Of a stretch of DNA of 64,000 nt, positions 25,825 to 34,615 are shown in pieces. This DNA is from JAHRVQ01 sp029941905 (GTDB lineage Bacteria > Pseudomonadota > Gammaproteobacteria > Pseudomonadales > Azotimanducaceae). A program made the position numbers and the translations under genes. Position 1 is the first letter of the stretch. Each line of letters begins with the position of its first letter. A model generated the notes under the pieces. That model did not search any database, was not told the DNA's origin, and saw nothing but the letters and a program-made list of their open reading frames with translations. The stretch lies in NCBI GenBank assembly GCA_029941905.1, contig JAPYTQ010000012.1, positions 57,990 to 121,989 on the forward strand. Reading direction: 5' to 3'.

Positions 25825-26002
25825 AGGTCATGTCGTTGATTAGATGATTAAGGATTCGCGCCAACGCGATAGATTAGTTTGGGAAAAAACGAGAAGAGGA
25901 TTAGTTAGTGATGCGGATCAGTCCAAAGAACGCTGAAATTGCTGCGCCATTTGTTTGAACTCTAGCTCTGTTTTGAGCTTTTGCCGCTGTTTAAAGTTTG
26001 AC

Positions 26003-26031
26003 TATATTTAAAATGTCTTTTTTTGGGTCAA
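26003..26031 (-). promoter_or_regulatory. Candidate sigma70 promoter for rho
   Basis: On the minus strand TTGACC (26026-26031) and AATATA (26003-26008) are separated by seventeen bases. A second overlapping TTGACA lies at 26033-26038. This is the best promoter match between trxA and rho. Confidence 0.45.
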
Positions 26032-26109
26032 TTGTCAACCCCTAATTTCCCAACGGGAAAAATTCGTTACCGAAATAACCGGTGCAATCGGTAAAACGGG
26101 TGGATGTGG

Positions 26110-26128
26110 GCACGGCTTACCGCCGTGC
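26110..26128 (-). terminator. GC-rich stem-loop after trxA
   Basis: GCACGGC, a five-base loop and GCCGTGC form a stable stem, with outer complementary arms GATGTG/CACATC. It lies about 30 bases past the trxA stop. There is no clean T tract, so termination efficiency is uncertain. Confidence 0.5.
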
Positions 26129-26158
26129 TCAGGACTCACATCTGTACAGGACACTCCG

Positions 26159-26482
26159 CTAGATATTGCTATCCAGAAAAGCAGTTAACTGTGATTTCGA
26201 CAATGCGCCAACTTTTGTCGCTTCAACGGCACCGTTCTTGAATAACATCAAAGTGGGTATGCCACGAATACCATATTTAGGTGGAGTATTCTCGTTTGCA
26301 TCAATATCAAGCTTGCAAATCTTCATTTTGCCGGCGTATTCGGAGGCGATTTCTTCCAGTACAGGAGCGATGACCTTGCATGGTCCGCACCACTCGGCCC
26401 AGTAATCTACGAGGACTGGCACATCGGAATTTATTACATCAGATTCAAAACTGTCATCTGTTACATGACTAATGTCGACCAT
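26159..26482 (-). CDS. trxA: Thioredoxin 1
   Basis: A 107-residue thioredoxin with the active site WCGPC (AEWCGPCKV), the cis-proline loop GIRGIPTLMLF and the buried aspartate in VLVDYWAEW. It reduces cytoplasmic disulfides, including those of ribonucleotide reductase. It is cytoplasmic, with no signal peptide. trxA-rho adjacency is conserved in Gammaproteobacteria. Confidence 0.97.
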   Translation of the reverse strand: MVDISHVTDDSFESDVINSDVPVLVDYWAEWCGPCKVIAPVLEEIASEYAGKMKICKLDIDANENTPPKYGIRGIPTLMLFKNGAVEATKVGALSKSQLTAFLDSNI

Positions 26483-26572
26483 TACTTACTTGCTCCTGGA
26501 TGGGTTGTTCGATAGAAGTTCGCTATCCTATGCTGGACATGGAAATTACTCAACCAATAAACGAGGGAATAG

Positions 26573-27565
26573 TCAGGTTTTTAGTTGTTGGGCGACGCGC
26601 ATCGCAAAGTAAGTCAGGATCGCGTCTGCACCGGCACGTTTCATAGCTAAAAGCGATTCAACAATCACTTTTTCATCAAGCCAGCCGTTCTCGATGGCCG
26701 CCATCTGCATGGCATATTCTCCGCTGACCTGATAGACCATTGTCGGTACCTGGAACCTGTCTTTTACTCGACGGACGATGTCCAGGTAAGGCATGCCGGG
26801 CTTTACCATCACCATATCGGCGCCTTCGTTTAAGTCCAGGGCTACCTCTCGCAAGGCCTCGTCACTGTTAGCCGGGTCCATTTGATAGGTTGCCTTATCG
26901 CCCTTGCCCAGATTGGCGGAGGACCCTACCGCGTCACGAAACGGCCCATAGTAGGCTGAAGCATACTTGGCAGAATAGGCGAGAATTCGGGTATTGGAGA
27001 ATCCCGAGGCTTCCAGTGCGGTGCGAATGGCACCGATCCGGCCGTCCATCATGTCTGAGGGTGCCACGACATCAACCCCTGCTTCCGCCTGCACCAGGGC
27101 CTGTTTAACCAGTGCAGTGACCGAAATGTCATTGCTCACGTAGCCCTGGGCGTCAAGAATGCCATCCTGTCCATGGAGGGTATAAGGGTCAAGGGCAACA
27201 TCGGTCATTACGCCAAGTTCAGGCGCTGCTTCCTTGATGGCCCTGACGGCCTGGGGTGCCAGTCCGACCGGGTTGTAGCTTTCTTCGCCATTGTCGGTTT
27301 TCTTTTCAATTGGGACCACGGGAAATACTGCCATCATGGGAATTCCCAGCCTTTGGGCCTTCTTCGCTTCCTCCCTGAGTAAATCAATGGTCATCCTTTT
27401 GACCCCGGGCATGCTGGGGACGGCTTCGGTGGTGCCCTCGCCTTCTATGACAAAAACCGGATAGATCAAGTCAGCCACGGTCAGTTCGTTTTCCCGCATT
27501 AATCGGCGGGAAAACTCATCCCGCCGCATTCGCCGCATACGGGTTGCTGGAAATTGACTTTCCAT
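26573..27565 (-). CDS. hemB: Delta-aminolevulinic acid dehydratase
   Basis: A 330-residue porphobilinogen synthase. Schiff-base lysines are in YSAKYASAYYGPF and MVKPGMPYLDIV. The metal region reads DVALDPYTLHGQDG, the Asp-rich form of Mg/K-dependent enzymes as in Pseudomonas, rather than the Cys-rich zinc type. It supplies porphobilinogen to HemC, encoded elsewhere in this window. It is divergent from the TetR gene. Confidence 0.97.
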   Translation of the reverse strand: MESQFPATRMRRMRRDEFSRRLMRENELTVADLIYPVFVIEGEGTTEAVPSMPGVKRMTIDLLREEAKKAQRLGIPMMAVFPVVPIEKKTDNGEESYNPVGLAPQAVRAIKEAAPELGVMTDVALDPYTLHGQDGILDAQGYVSNDISVTALVKQALVQAEAGVDVVAPSDMMDGRIGAIRTALEASGFSNTRILAYSAKYASAYYGPFRDAVGSSANLGKGDKATYQMDPANSDEALREVALDLNEGADMVMVKPGMPYLDIVRRVKDRFQVPTMVYQVSGEYAMQMAAIENGWLDEKVIVESLLAMKRAGADAILTYFAMRVAQQLKT

Positions 27566-27680
27566 AGGTCAGGTACTCATTGAAAACGAGAGCGCATTAT
27601 ACCGATGCGGACCAGGATCTGACATTGATTTCACTGGCCACCCGGCCTCGTGGAAGAAATTGTGTTGGCTTGAGCACGTC

Positions 27681-27699
27681 AAATGACAAATTGTCATTT
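27681..27699. promoter_or_regulatory. Operator-like palindrome 1 (TetR-type)
   Basis: AAATGACAAATTGTCATTT is palindromic except at its central position. The same TGACA-N3-TGTCA core recurs at 27733, 51 bases downstream centre to centre. Likely bound by the adjacent TetR-family protein. Confidence 0.7.
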
Positions 27700-27702
27700 T
27701 CA

Positions 27703-27732
27703 TTGACAGGGGAGTGAGTGCGGGGGTAAGTT
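27703..27732 (+). promoter_or_regulatory. Promoter candidate for the TetR gene
   Basis: TTGACA (27703-27708) with TAAGTT (27727-27732) about eighteen bases downstream. It is bracketed by the two operator-like palindromes, which suits autorepression. Confidence 0.5.
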
Positions 27733-27750
27733 ACTGACAGATTGTCATTT
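27733..27750. promoter_or_regulatory. Operator-like palindrome 2 (TetR-type)
   Basis: ACTGACAGATTGTCATTT repeats the core of palindrome 1. It directly follows the predicted -10 box and lies 24 bases before the TetR start codon. Confidence 0.65.
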
Positions 27751-27773
27751 TAGAAACTAATCTTAGAAGCAAC

Positions 27774-28418
27774 ATGGTTGAATCATTGGTCAGACCCAGG
27801 CCTGACAAATCCCGCTCTCCGATAAGCAGATCTCACGCCACAACCTCCCAGACATTGCAGCGGTTGAGGGATTCTGCACGGGATTTGTTTGTCAGGGTCG
27901 GGTATCACGACACCCGTCCCCAGGACATTGCACGCAATGCCGGGGTTGCAAGCGGGACGTTCTATTTGCATTTCAATGACAAAAATAGTGCATTCCTGGA
28001 TTTTGCAGAGCAGGCCCAGACCGAGCTTATCGACTGCCAGACAGAGAATCTTGAAGGAGTCCAGGGGCATCGCGCGCGATGGCGAGTCGTCATCGAAACC
28101 ATTATTAATTTTGGTTTCGAGCACCCGGGAATACTCAATGCGGCGTTTTTGGACCCTGTTTTGATAGCCCCGCATAATGATGAAGCCTGGCGGATGTATG
28201 ATCGCCTTGGAGCGATGGTAAAGATGGTCCTGGCCGAAAGCACACCGGAAGTTTCGGGTGAATATGACCTTGAAATGGTGAGCCACGCGATTTGCGGCAT
28301 GTTACGGCATGCATTGACCTATTCGGTTCGCAAGCAGTTGGATCTGGACAAATTGACAGATGACCTGAGCCTGTTTATTGATCGTGGCCTGGGTCTGGAC
28401 AAACAACAAGTTAGCTAA
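27774..28418 (+). CDS. TetR/AcrR family transcriptional regulator
   Basis: A 214-residue repressor. The N-terminal helix-turn-helix reads ARDLFVRVGYHDTRPQDIARNAGVASGTFYLHFNDK (residues about 35-71), a textbook TetR DNA-binding domain. The ligand-binding C-terminal domain is not assignable. Two matching operator-like palindromes lie upstream. It begins an apparent unit with the two oxidoreductase-like genes downstream (13-base gap), which it probably controls. Confidence 0.9.
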   Translation: MVESLVRPRPDKSRSPISRSHATTSQTLQRLRDSARDLFVRVGYHDTRPQDIARNAGVASGTFYLHFNDKNSAFLDFAEQAQTELIDCQTENLEGVQGHRARWRVVIETIINFGFEHPGILNAAFLDPVLIAPHNDEAWRMYDRLGAMVKMVLAESTPEVSGEYDLEMVSHAICGMLRHALTYSVRKQLDLDKLTDDLSLFIDRGLGLDKQQVS

Positions 28419-28431
28419 GTGAGGGCAATAG

Positions 28432-29448
28432 ATGAGTCGAGTAATTTATTCCAAAGATGAATTGGAAGCCGAAATTGACTACGCGACACCACATATGGAG
28501 TCTGGAGAGAAGCTCCACGGTGGATTTGACGGGGATGGCAACTATGTAACCCCCCGAACAAAATACCGATGGGAAGCCATTAACGCGTGGACAGAACAGC
28601 TCAAAGCCAACCAGGTAGAGATCATTGAAGCGACGACAGCACTGTTGACTGAGCCGAACTTTCCGAATGTCGAGCAACAGGTATTCCTGATAAAAAATGG
28701 TGTTGAGCAACCTTTTTGGGATTCACTGACCATCACCGGCTTGATTGAAGCCCGGGGTAAGGCGCTGGCGGAGCTCAATCCACCGAACTTCCAGGAGATT
28801 ATTGTCGAAGATATTTCCGCAACGGCGCTCGGTCATATGCATAAGGGCCTGATGACCTCTCACGGATGGGATGAGGGCGGACGCGACGGGTCCGGGCAGG
28901 GCGGCCACGATCTGATGTGGTTCGTTACCCGGGACCTGATTTTTGGCAAAGACAAATACCCGATTCCAACCCCTCCTGCGAGCATTGGACGTGAGAAAGA
29001 TGAAAGAGAGATGGAGGAGTTACCCGCTGGACACGAGGCACTTGTGTCCTTTTTGATGAATTTGCTGATGATCGAGGTTCGTGCGGAACAGGCCTTCAGA
29101 TTCTATGAATCAGTGATTGGAAATGCAAAACTCTTTACCGACAAACGAGCAGAAGCAGCCCTGGCGGTTCAACTCGTCAACAGGATTCGCATGGACGAGA
29201 ACATACATGTGGCCTGGTTACGCGCTGCCGTATCTGAATTTCGAAGTTTCACTATCAAGACGGTGTCCGGCGAACAGGTGAGCGGAGCCAGTATTCTTGA
29301 TCCCATCTGGGAAAAAATGGTTCATTGGCATTCCGTCGAGATGCATGAGGCGAATAGAGAAAACAACCGCAGTGAACTGAAAAAGAAGATTCTCGCAACG
29401 CCCAATGGTGCAGGCCTCATTGATGACTTTAACAATCTTGCCGCTTGA
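28432..29448 (+). CDS. Unknown protein with ferritin-like (diiron) helix motifs
   Basis: A 338-residue soluble protein I cannot assign to a named family. It has no signal peptide or membrane segment. The second half is helical and shows Glu/His patterns found in ferritin-like diiron proteins: IEVRAEQAFRFYES, then MDENIHVAWLRAA (ENIH as an ExxH-like site) and HWHSVEMHEANRE. A Gly-rich linker HGWDEGGRDGSGQGGHD lies near the middle. It sits between a TetR regulator and a luciferase-like monooxygenase, so an oxygenase or partner role is inferred, not shown. Confidence 0.6.
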   Translation: MSRVIYSKDELEAEIDYATPHMESGEKLHGGFDGDGNYVTPRTKYRWEAINAWTEQLKANQVEIIEATTALLTEPNFPNVEQQVFLIKNGVEQPFWDSLTITGLIEARGKALAELNPPNFQEIIVEDISATALGHMHKGLMTSHGWDEGGRDGSGQGGHDLMWFVTRDLIFGKDKYPIPTPPASIGREKDEREMEELPAGHEALVSFLMNLLMIEVRAEQAFRFYESVIGNAKLFTDKRAEAALAVQLVNRIRMDENIHVAWLRAAVSEFRSFTIKTVSGEQVSGASILDPIWEKMVHWHSVEMHEANRENNRSELKKKILATPNGAGLIDDFNNLAA

Positions 29449-29506
29449 ACTTACCGTTTGAACTTGATACTTAAGAACTAAGGAACTTGTCAGGAAGGAA
29501 AAACGA

Positions 29507-30769
29507 ATGAAATTTGGAATTTTTTACGAACACCAACTACCCAAACCCTGGTCTGAAGGACTCGAGCAGAAGCTCTTTTCCGATGCACTGGATCAGGTTG
29601 AGCTTGCAGATAGACTGGGTATCGACTATGCCTGGGAAGTGGAGCATCACTTTCTGGAAGAGTATTCCCATTCGTCAGCGCCGGAGATTTTTCTTGCTGC
29701 CGCATCCCAGCGAACCAGCAATATTCGATTGGGACACGGCATCAGACAAGTGATAGCGAACTACAATCATCCCGCGCGAACGGCTGAATGTATTGCGACT
29801 CTGGATCTGGTGTCAAATGGCCGTGTTGACTTTGGTTCCGGTGAATCGTCAGCGATTCTTGAACTGGGTGGATTCGACATTCCCGTTGAGTCGAAACGCG
29901 AGCAATACCTGGAGGCCCTTGAACAGGTCGCGAACATGCTGGCCATGGATCCCTACCCCGGGTTTGACGGCAAATACTTCAAGATGCCCTGCCGTAACAT
30001 TGTGCCAAAGTCTGTACAAAAACCTCATCCGCCGTTGTGGGTCGCCTGTTCCAACCGGGAAACGATTAAGATGGCAGCGAGTCTTGGTATTGGTGCCCTG
30101 ACCTTCGCCTTTGTGGACCCGTTGGAAGCCAAGCATTGGGTCGATGAGTACTATGACATCATCAAGAGCGATCAATGTGTACCGATTGGACACGCGGTAA
30201 ACGCAAACATCTGCATGGTTACCAGTTTTTCGCTCCACCAGGATCGAGAAGTCGCCATTAGCCGTGGCCTGGAGGGCTTCGAGTTCTTTGGATATGCACT
30301 CGGCTCACTATATGGCTTTGGTGAGCATAAACCGGGCCGGGAAAATCTGTTTGCTGAGTTTGTTGAACAAAGAGAGAAAAACCTGACTGAAAATCCGATC
30401 AATATCGGTGAAGCACTTACGGGTGGCCGGGGCGGCATCGGGACTCCTGAAGACATGCGGGCGCACTTGAGAAAGTTTGAAGAAGTCGGCGTCGATCAGG
30501 TTACATTTATTCAGCAAGCCGGTATGAACAAGCATGAACATATATGCGAATCACTGGAATTGTTCGCATCCGAAGTCATGCCGGAGTTTAAGGAGCGGTC
30601 CGCAGAACGAGAAGCCAAAAAACAGGTTGAACTTGCACCCTATATTGAGGCGGCCATGGCTCGAAAGCAGTACATGCCGCAATTGGCAGATGAAGACATC
30701 CCGACTTTCCCCGCGCTGGGTCGTTCAGTTGTTGAAGGCAAGGAGGATCCGAACAAGGCGGCTTCTTAG
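29507..30769 (+). CDS. LLM-class flavin-dependent monooxygenase
   Basis: A 420-residue luciferase-like TIM-barrel oxidoreductase that would use reduced FMN and oxygen. The N-terminus MKFGIFYEHQLPKPW, AWEVEHHFLEEYSHSSAPEIFLAAASQRT and RVDFGSGE are typical of the bacterial luciferase alpha-type family, and LTGGRGGIGTPEDMRAHL is the usual C-terminal segment. AGGAA lies upstream of the ATG. The C-terminal 60 residues are an extra charged helix. Flavin would be supplied by a separate reductase, none of which is adjacent. Substrate unknown. Confidence 0.88.
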   Translation: MKFGIFYEHQLPKPWSEGLEQKLFSDALDQVELADRLGIDYAWEVEHHFLEEYSHSSAPEIFLAAASQRTSNIRLGHGIRQVIANYNHPARTAECIATLDLVSNGRVDFGSGESSAILELGGFDIPVESKREQYLEALEQVANMLAMDPYPGFDGKYFKMPCRNIVPKSVQKPHPPLWVACSNRETIKMAASLGIGALTFAFVDPLEAKHWVDEYYDIIKSDQCVPIGHAVNANICMVTSFSLHQDREVAISRGLEGFEFFGYALGSLYGFGEHKPGRENLFAEFVEQREKNLTENPINIGEALTGGRGGIGTPEDMRAHLRKFEEVGVDQVTFIQQAGMNKHEHICESLELFASEVMPEFKERSAEREAKKQVELAPYIEAAMARKQYMPQLADEDIPTFPALGRSVVEGKEDPNKAAS

Positions 30770-30835
30770 GGTTCCGTAATTTCGGGGTTGGAGTGATTGA
30801 CAGCGCGGTAAGGTAATTGAGTGAAACGGGGATGC

Positions 30836-32713
30836 TCAATTGAGAACACTGTCCCCCGCGAGCTCTTCGAGGGTTTCGGTCGCTTCCAGCCATTGCTCTT
30901 CGACGGACACAATTTCTTCTTTCAGACTTAGCTGATCGCGCACCAGATTTTGCAAATCGCCTACCTGATTTTCGTCATAGGTTGAATTATCGGCCAGTTT
31001 TGTATCCACCTCGGTCAGTTTTCGCTGTAGTCGTTCCAGCGACGTGTCCAATGTCTTTAACCGGGCTCGGAGTTGACGGGTTTCTTTGTTATTCCTCTTT
31101 ATTTTTGCTGCGGGTGGCTTGTTGATTGATTTAGCCGGGGTTTTTGAGGTTCTTCCCAGCAACCGCAGGCGATAGTCTTCGAGATCGCCCTCGAATATTT
31201 GCACTGCCCCGTTTTCTACAAGCAGGAAGGCATCGACGGTATTGGCCAGCAGATGCCGATCATGGGAAACCAGCAAAATAGCGCCCTCGAAATCCTGCAG
31301 TGCAATGGTAAGTGCCTGGCGCATGTCCATGTCCAGGTGATTGGTTGGTTCATCCAGAAGCAGCAGGTTTGGTTGGGTAAATGCCACCATTGCCAGGGCG
31401 AGACGGGTTTTCTCACCCCCGGAGAAAGTTTTAATAGGCTCGTGGACCTTATCTCCCCTGAAATCAAAACCACCCAGGAAATTTCTGATTTGCTGCTCTC
31501 GCAGGGCGCGATCAAGTCGTTGTATATGCTGGAAACTCGAATCGTTCAGGTCCAGGTCGTCGACCTGGTGCTGGGAAAAATAACCCAGAACGAGGTTTGC
31601 GCCATCGTGTCGATCACCACCCAACATGGGTAGTTCGCCACTCAGGCTCTTTATCAGTGTCGATTTTCCGGCACCATTGTGACCCAGCAACCCGATTCGA
31701 TCACCGGGATGAATGTTGATGCGAATCTTGCTGAGGACGGTATCCGAGTAGCCGAGATCCGCCTGATCAAGTGAAAGCAGTGGGTCAGAGGACTTTTCTG
31801 CTGGAGGTATCTGGAATCGAAATGGCGAATCAATATGCGCCGGGGCAATGACCTCCATACGTTCCAGCGCCTTGATGCGACTTTGAGCCTGGCGAGCCTT
31901 GGTTGCCTGGGCGCGAAATCTACGCACAAATTCCTGCATATGTTTTATATCGCGTTGTTGCTTCACATAGTTACTCTGCTGTTCCGCCAGCCGGGCCGCT
32001 TTTACTATTTCAAACTGGGAGTAGTTACCGGTAAACAGTTCGATGGTCTGATGATGTAAATAGGCGATGGTATTGACTGTTTCATCAAGAAACTCCCTGT
32101 CATGGGAAATCAGGACCATCGTCCCCTGGTAGTGTTTGATCCAGTTTGACAACCACAGGATTGTGTCCAGGTCCAGATGGTTGGTTGGTTCGTCCAGAAG
32201 CAGCAAGTCAGACGGCGTCATCAGCGTACGGGCTAAATTCAGCCTGATTCGCCAGCCGCCGGAAAACTCCGCCAGTGATTTGCTGTTTTCCTCAACGCTA
32301 AATCCCAAACCCGCGAGGAGCTGCTCGGCCCTGGGCTTCGCGGTGTAGCCGTCAATGCTGTCCATACGTTCGTGCAGGACTCCAATCTGGTCATATTCAC
32401 CGGACTGCTCGGCAGTTTCCAGGCTGCTATGAACTTTGACCCATTCGGTGTCACCGCCCAGGACATATTCCAGGGCTGTCTCATCGGTCGCAGCAACTTC
32501 CTGTTCGAGATGGGCAATCTTGATGGTCGCGGGATAATCCAGGTCGCCCTGGTCCGCCTCAAGTTCTCCGATGATCAACTTGAACAAACTGGTCTTGCCA
32601 GCGCCGTTGGCTCCAATCAGGCCTACCTTGCGACCCTGGTGGATAGTGAAAGAGACATTCTCGAACAGAAGTTCGGTGCCACGCCGTAGAGCAATCTGGT
32701 TAAAAGAGAACAT
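30836..32713 (-). CDS. yheS: ABC-F family ATPase YheS
   Basis: A 625-residue cytoplasmic protein with two ABC domains and no membrane part, as in translation-associated ABC-F proteins. Walker A motifs are GANGAGKTS and GHNGAGKST; signatures are FSGGWRIRLNLA and FSGGEKTRLALA; both DEPTNHLD Walker B motifs are present. The linker (about 230-300) is charged. A C-terminal coiled coil (560-625) completes the family layout. The N-terminus MFSFNQIALRRGTELLF is closest to YheS. ABC-F proteins bind the ribosomal E site. Confidence 0.92.
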   Translation of the reverse strand: MFSFNQIALRRGTELLFENVSFTIHQGRKVGLIGANGAGKTSLFKLIIGELEADQGDLDYPATIKIAHLEQEVAATDETALEYVLGGDTEWVKVHSSLETAEQSGEYDQIGVLHERMDSIDGYTAKPRAEQLLAGLGFSVEENSKSLAEFSGGWRIRLNLARTLMTPSDLLLLDEPTNHLDLDTILWLSNWIKHYQGTMVLISHDREFLDETVNTIAYLHHQTIELFTGNYSQFEIVKAARLAEQQSNYVKQQRDIKHMQEFVRRFRAQATKARQAQSRIKALERMEVIAPAHIDSPFRFQIPPAEKSSDPLLSLDQADLGYSDTVLSKIRINIHPGDRIGLLGHNGAGKSTLIKSLSGELPMLGGDRHDGANLVLGYFSQHQVDDLDLNDSSFQHIQRLDRALREQQIRNFLGGFDFRGDKVHEPIKTFSGGEKTRLALAMVAFTQPNLLLLDEPTNHLDMDMRQALTIALQDFEGAILLVSHDRHLLANTVDAFLLVENGAVQIFEGDLEDYRLRLLGRTSKTPAKSINKPPAAKIKRNNKETRQLRARLKTLDTSLERLQRKLTEVDTKLADNSTYDENQVGDLQNLVRDQLSLKEEIVSVEEQWLEATETLEELAGDSVLN

Positions 32714-32861
32714 CGAGGAATACTGATAGGGGAAATTTGGTAAGTAGACCTATTGTAACAGAGCAGACACCGTTGGCGGTGGTTGCACTTCATCAGGTTT
32801 GAATTTGTCGTAAACTCAATCAGATCGGTGCAACTGCGATTAACAGAGACGTGAACAGATA

Positions 32862-33311
32862 ATGATAATAAAAGTGATGATATTGGGCTTGATTGCTGCT
32901 TTTGTCGGGCTCTTTTTTGTTGACGGCCCCAGTGGTGAACCGATCTTGAAGTTGCCTGACCTTAACCCTGAAACAGCGGAACTGTTAAATACACCGGGCG
33001 AGCCCATCAGGGTCTACAAATGGAAGGATGAAAATGGCATCTGGCAGTTCTCGGGTGAGCCGGTCGAGGGTGAGCATGTTGAGGTAATGGAATTGGATGG
33101 CAAAATCAACACAATACCCGCAGTATCGGTAGCGGCTGACAAAGCAGGTGGTGTGCAGGGTTCTGCGTCCGGTCTGCCTGCTACCCCACACGGTTTGACC
33201 TCAGTTTCACCAGATAAGATCGCTGAAATGATGGACAGTGTTAACAATATGCAGGAGACGGTCGATGGCCGCAAAGCGCTAGTGGATAAGAATACTGGTG
33301 TGAAAAATTAG
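32862..33311 (+). CDS. DUF4124-like exported protein
   Basis: A 149-residue protein with an N-terminal hydrophobic signal or anchor (residues 1-22). The segment VYKWKDENGIWQFSGEPVEG at about 50-70 matches the DUF4124 pattern (YKWxDENG...S). The rest is low complexity. Function unknown, probably periplasmic. Its stop overlaps the convergent dsbB stop (TTAG). Confidence 0.65.
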   Translation: MIIKVMILGLIAAFVGLFFVDGPSGEPILKLPDLNPETAELLNTPGEPIRVYKWKDENGIWQFSGEPVEGEHVEVMELDGKINTIPAVSVAADKAGGVQGSASGLPATPHGLTSVSPDKIAEMMDSVNNMQETVDGRKALVDKNTGVKN

Positions 33312-33835
33312 CATTTGGGACGCGTTAGCTGGAACAGGCCGATGATTGTCAGTCCAATAAAACCAACCAGGGTCCAGCCGGGAATGCTGATGCCGAGAAA
33401 AAGCCAGAGAACTTTTGCACACTCGCCGTCACCAGCCAGCACCATGGACAGCGCTTCGGTCAGGGAAAAGACATCGAGGAGGTAGTCCAGACTGGCCCCA
33501 CAGGCCGGTACCTGGTCCTCAGGAAGACTTTGTAACCACAGCTGCCTAGATGATATGCCAGCGCCGATCGTTGCTGAGAGAGCAATCAGGGAAGCATAGA
33601 CTTTAATCCCGAGATCTTTCGAACCATGAATCGCAGCGATCAGCGCAATCAATGCGACAACAATCACCATTACGCGTTGCAGGATGCAAAGATTGCAGGG
33701 TTCAAGATCCAGGACATGTTGCATGTACAGTGCGACGCACATTAAGCCAACACACCCCAGGAAGACGATAAGAAAAATAACGCGGGAATTTGGAAGTACC
33801 ATCAATACGAGCTTCTGGACTGAAATCACGCCCAT
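33308..33835 (-). CDS. dsbB: Disulfide bond formation protein DsbB
   Basis: A 175-residue inner-membrane quinone reductase that reoxidises DsbA. Four hydrophobic helices are visible. The first redox pair is in EPCNLCILQR (CxxC) and the second in the periplasmic loop (PACGAS and GECAKVL). Length matches E. coli DsbB. The start ATG lies four bases from a tandem-repeat array, so its upstream control region includes that array and an assembly gap. Confidence 0.94.
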   Translation of the reverse strand: MGVISVQKLVLMVLPNSRVIFLIVFLGCVGLMCVALYMQHVLDLEPCNLCILQRVMVIVVALIALIAAIHGSKDLGIKVYASLIALSATIGAGISSRQLWLQSLPEDQVPACGASLDYLLDVFSLTEALSMVLAGDGECAKVLWLFLGISIPGWTLVGFIGLTIIGLFQLTRPKC

Positions 33836-33838
33836 TAT

Positions 33839-34003
33839 GACAGCCCTGAGCGGCTCTTAGTAGACAGCCCTGAGCGGCTCTTAGTAGACAGCCNNNNNNN
33901 NNNNNNNNNNNNNNNNNNNNNNNNNNNNNNNNNNNNNNNNNNNNNNNNNNNNNNNNNNNNNNNNNNNNNNNNNNNNNNNNNNNNNNNNNNNNNGTAGACA
34001 GCC
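33839..34003. repeat. 24-bp tandem repeat containing an assembly gap
   Basis: Two full units (33839-33862 and 33863-33886) and a partial unit of GACAGCCCTGAGCGGCTCTT+AGTA run into 100 N (33894-33993). The same unit resumes with GTAGACAGCC on the far side. Each unit holds a short inverted repeat AGCC/GGCT. The true copy number is hidden by the gap. Confidence 0.9.
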
Positions 34004-34591
34004 TCAGGAGGAATCAGCTATCCACTGCTCTGCGAAGGATTTTAATTCGGGGAGAAAGTTCAGGAAATCATCTTCCAGGGCTGATCTGTTTTGCTCAAAC
34101 TGTTGAAAACCGTTAGCCAGCGGGTTATTCCGGCTGAGGCGGCGGGAGATGTTTTTCAAAGCCTGATCGATAAAGGCCTCGTTTTTGTATCGCACAAGGG
34201 ATGCTGAAGACTGCATCCACAGGATGGTATCCAGTGCGTTTTGTGGCAGGAAAGGTTTCGCTTTAATGACAAGCTTACAAGCGTTTTCACTGAATTCTTC
34301 CAGGGAAACGGGCGACCAAATCTGCCAGTTTTGAGCAAGGAAGTGATCATAGACGATATCGGTGATGATGCCCGAGTAGCGGCGAAATTCCGGATCCATG
34401 CGATGCTGGCTCTGTTTAACAAGCGGATGTCGGTCCGTGTAAGCGTCAATAGCACGGTGCAGGCGGATGCCGAGCTCGATTCGGTCGGGATGCTTGCCTG
34501 CTAACCTCCCTTTGACAAAATCTCCCAGAAAGCCCCCTACCATAAGTTCCTCGTGGGGGTGAGAAAGATAGAAATGAGCGAGGTGATTCAT
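34004..34591 (-). CDS. acpH: Acyl carrier protein phosphodiesterase
   Basis: A 195-residue DUF479/AcpH protein that removes the 4'-phosphopantetheine group from ACP. The N-terminus MNHLAHFYLSHPHEELMVGGFLGDFVKG and RLHRAIDAYTDRHP are the family hallmarks, with metal-binding His/Asp residues of an HD-like fold (YSGIITDIVYDHFLA). The start at 34591 gives the canonical start. Its stop lies beside the tandem-repeat array. Confidence 0.92.
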   Translation of the reverse strand: MNHLAHFYLSHPHEELMVGGFLGDFVKGRLAGKHPDRIELGIRLHRAIDAYTDRHPLVKQSQHRMDPEFRRYSGIITDIVYDHFLAQNWQIWSPVSLEEFSENACKLVIKAKPFLPQNALDTILWMQSSASLVRYKNEAFIDQALKNISRRLSRNNPLANGFQQFEQNRSALEDDFLNFLPELKSFAEQWIADSS

Positions 34592-34615
34592 CGTCCGTGG
34601 TTGGCTATGCTCAGG

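Larger units (their letters stand above)
25825..26158 (-). other. Rho leader and trxA-rho intergenic region
   Basis: A 334-base stretch without a credible gene. On the minus strand it contains the trxA stem-loop (26110-26128), a promoter candidate (26003-26031) and about 180 bases of AT-rich leader before rho. Long leaders are known for rho genes, where they serve autogenous control; no specific attenuator fold was recognised here. An inverted repeat TTTCCC-AAC-GGGAAA lies at 26046-26060. Confidence 0.5.

Noticed and set aside
26046..26060. TTTCCC-AAC-GGGAAA as a terminator for trxA
   Set aside because: No T tract follows in the direction of trxA transcription; the GC-rich stem at 26110 is closer to the gene.
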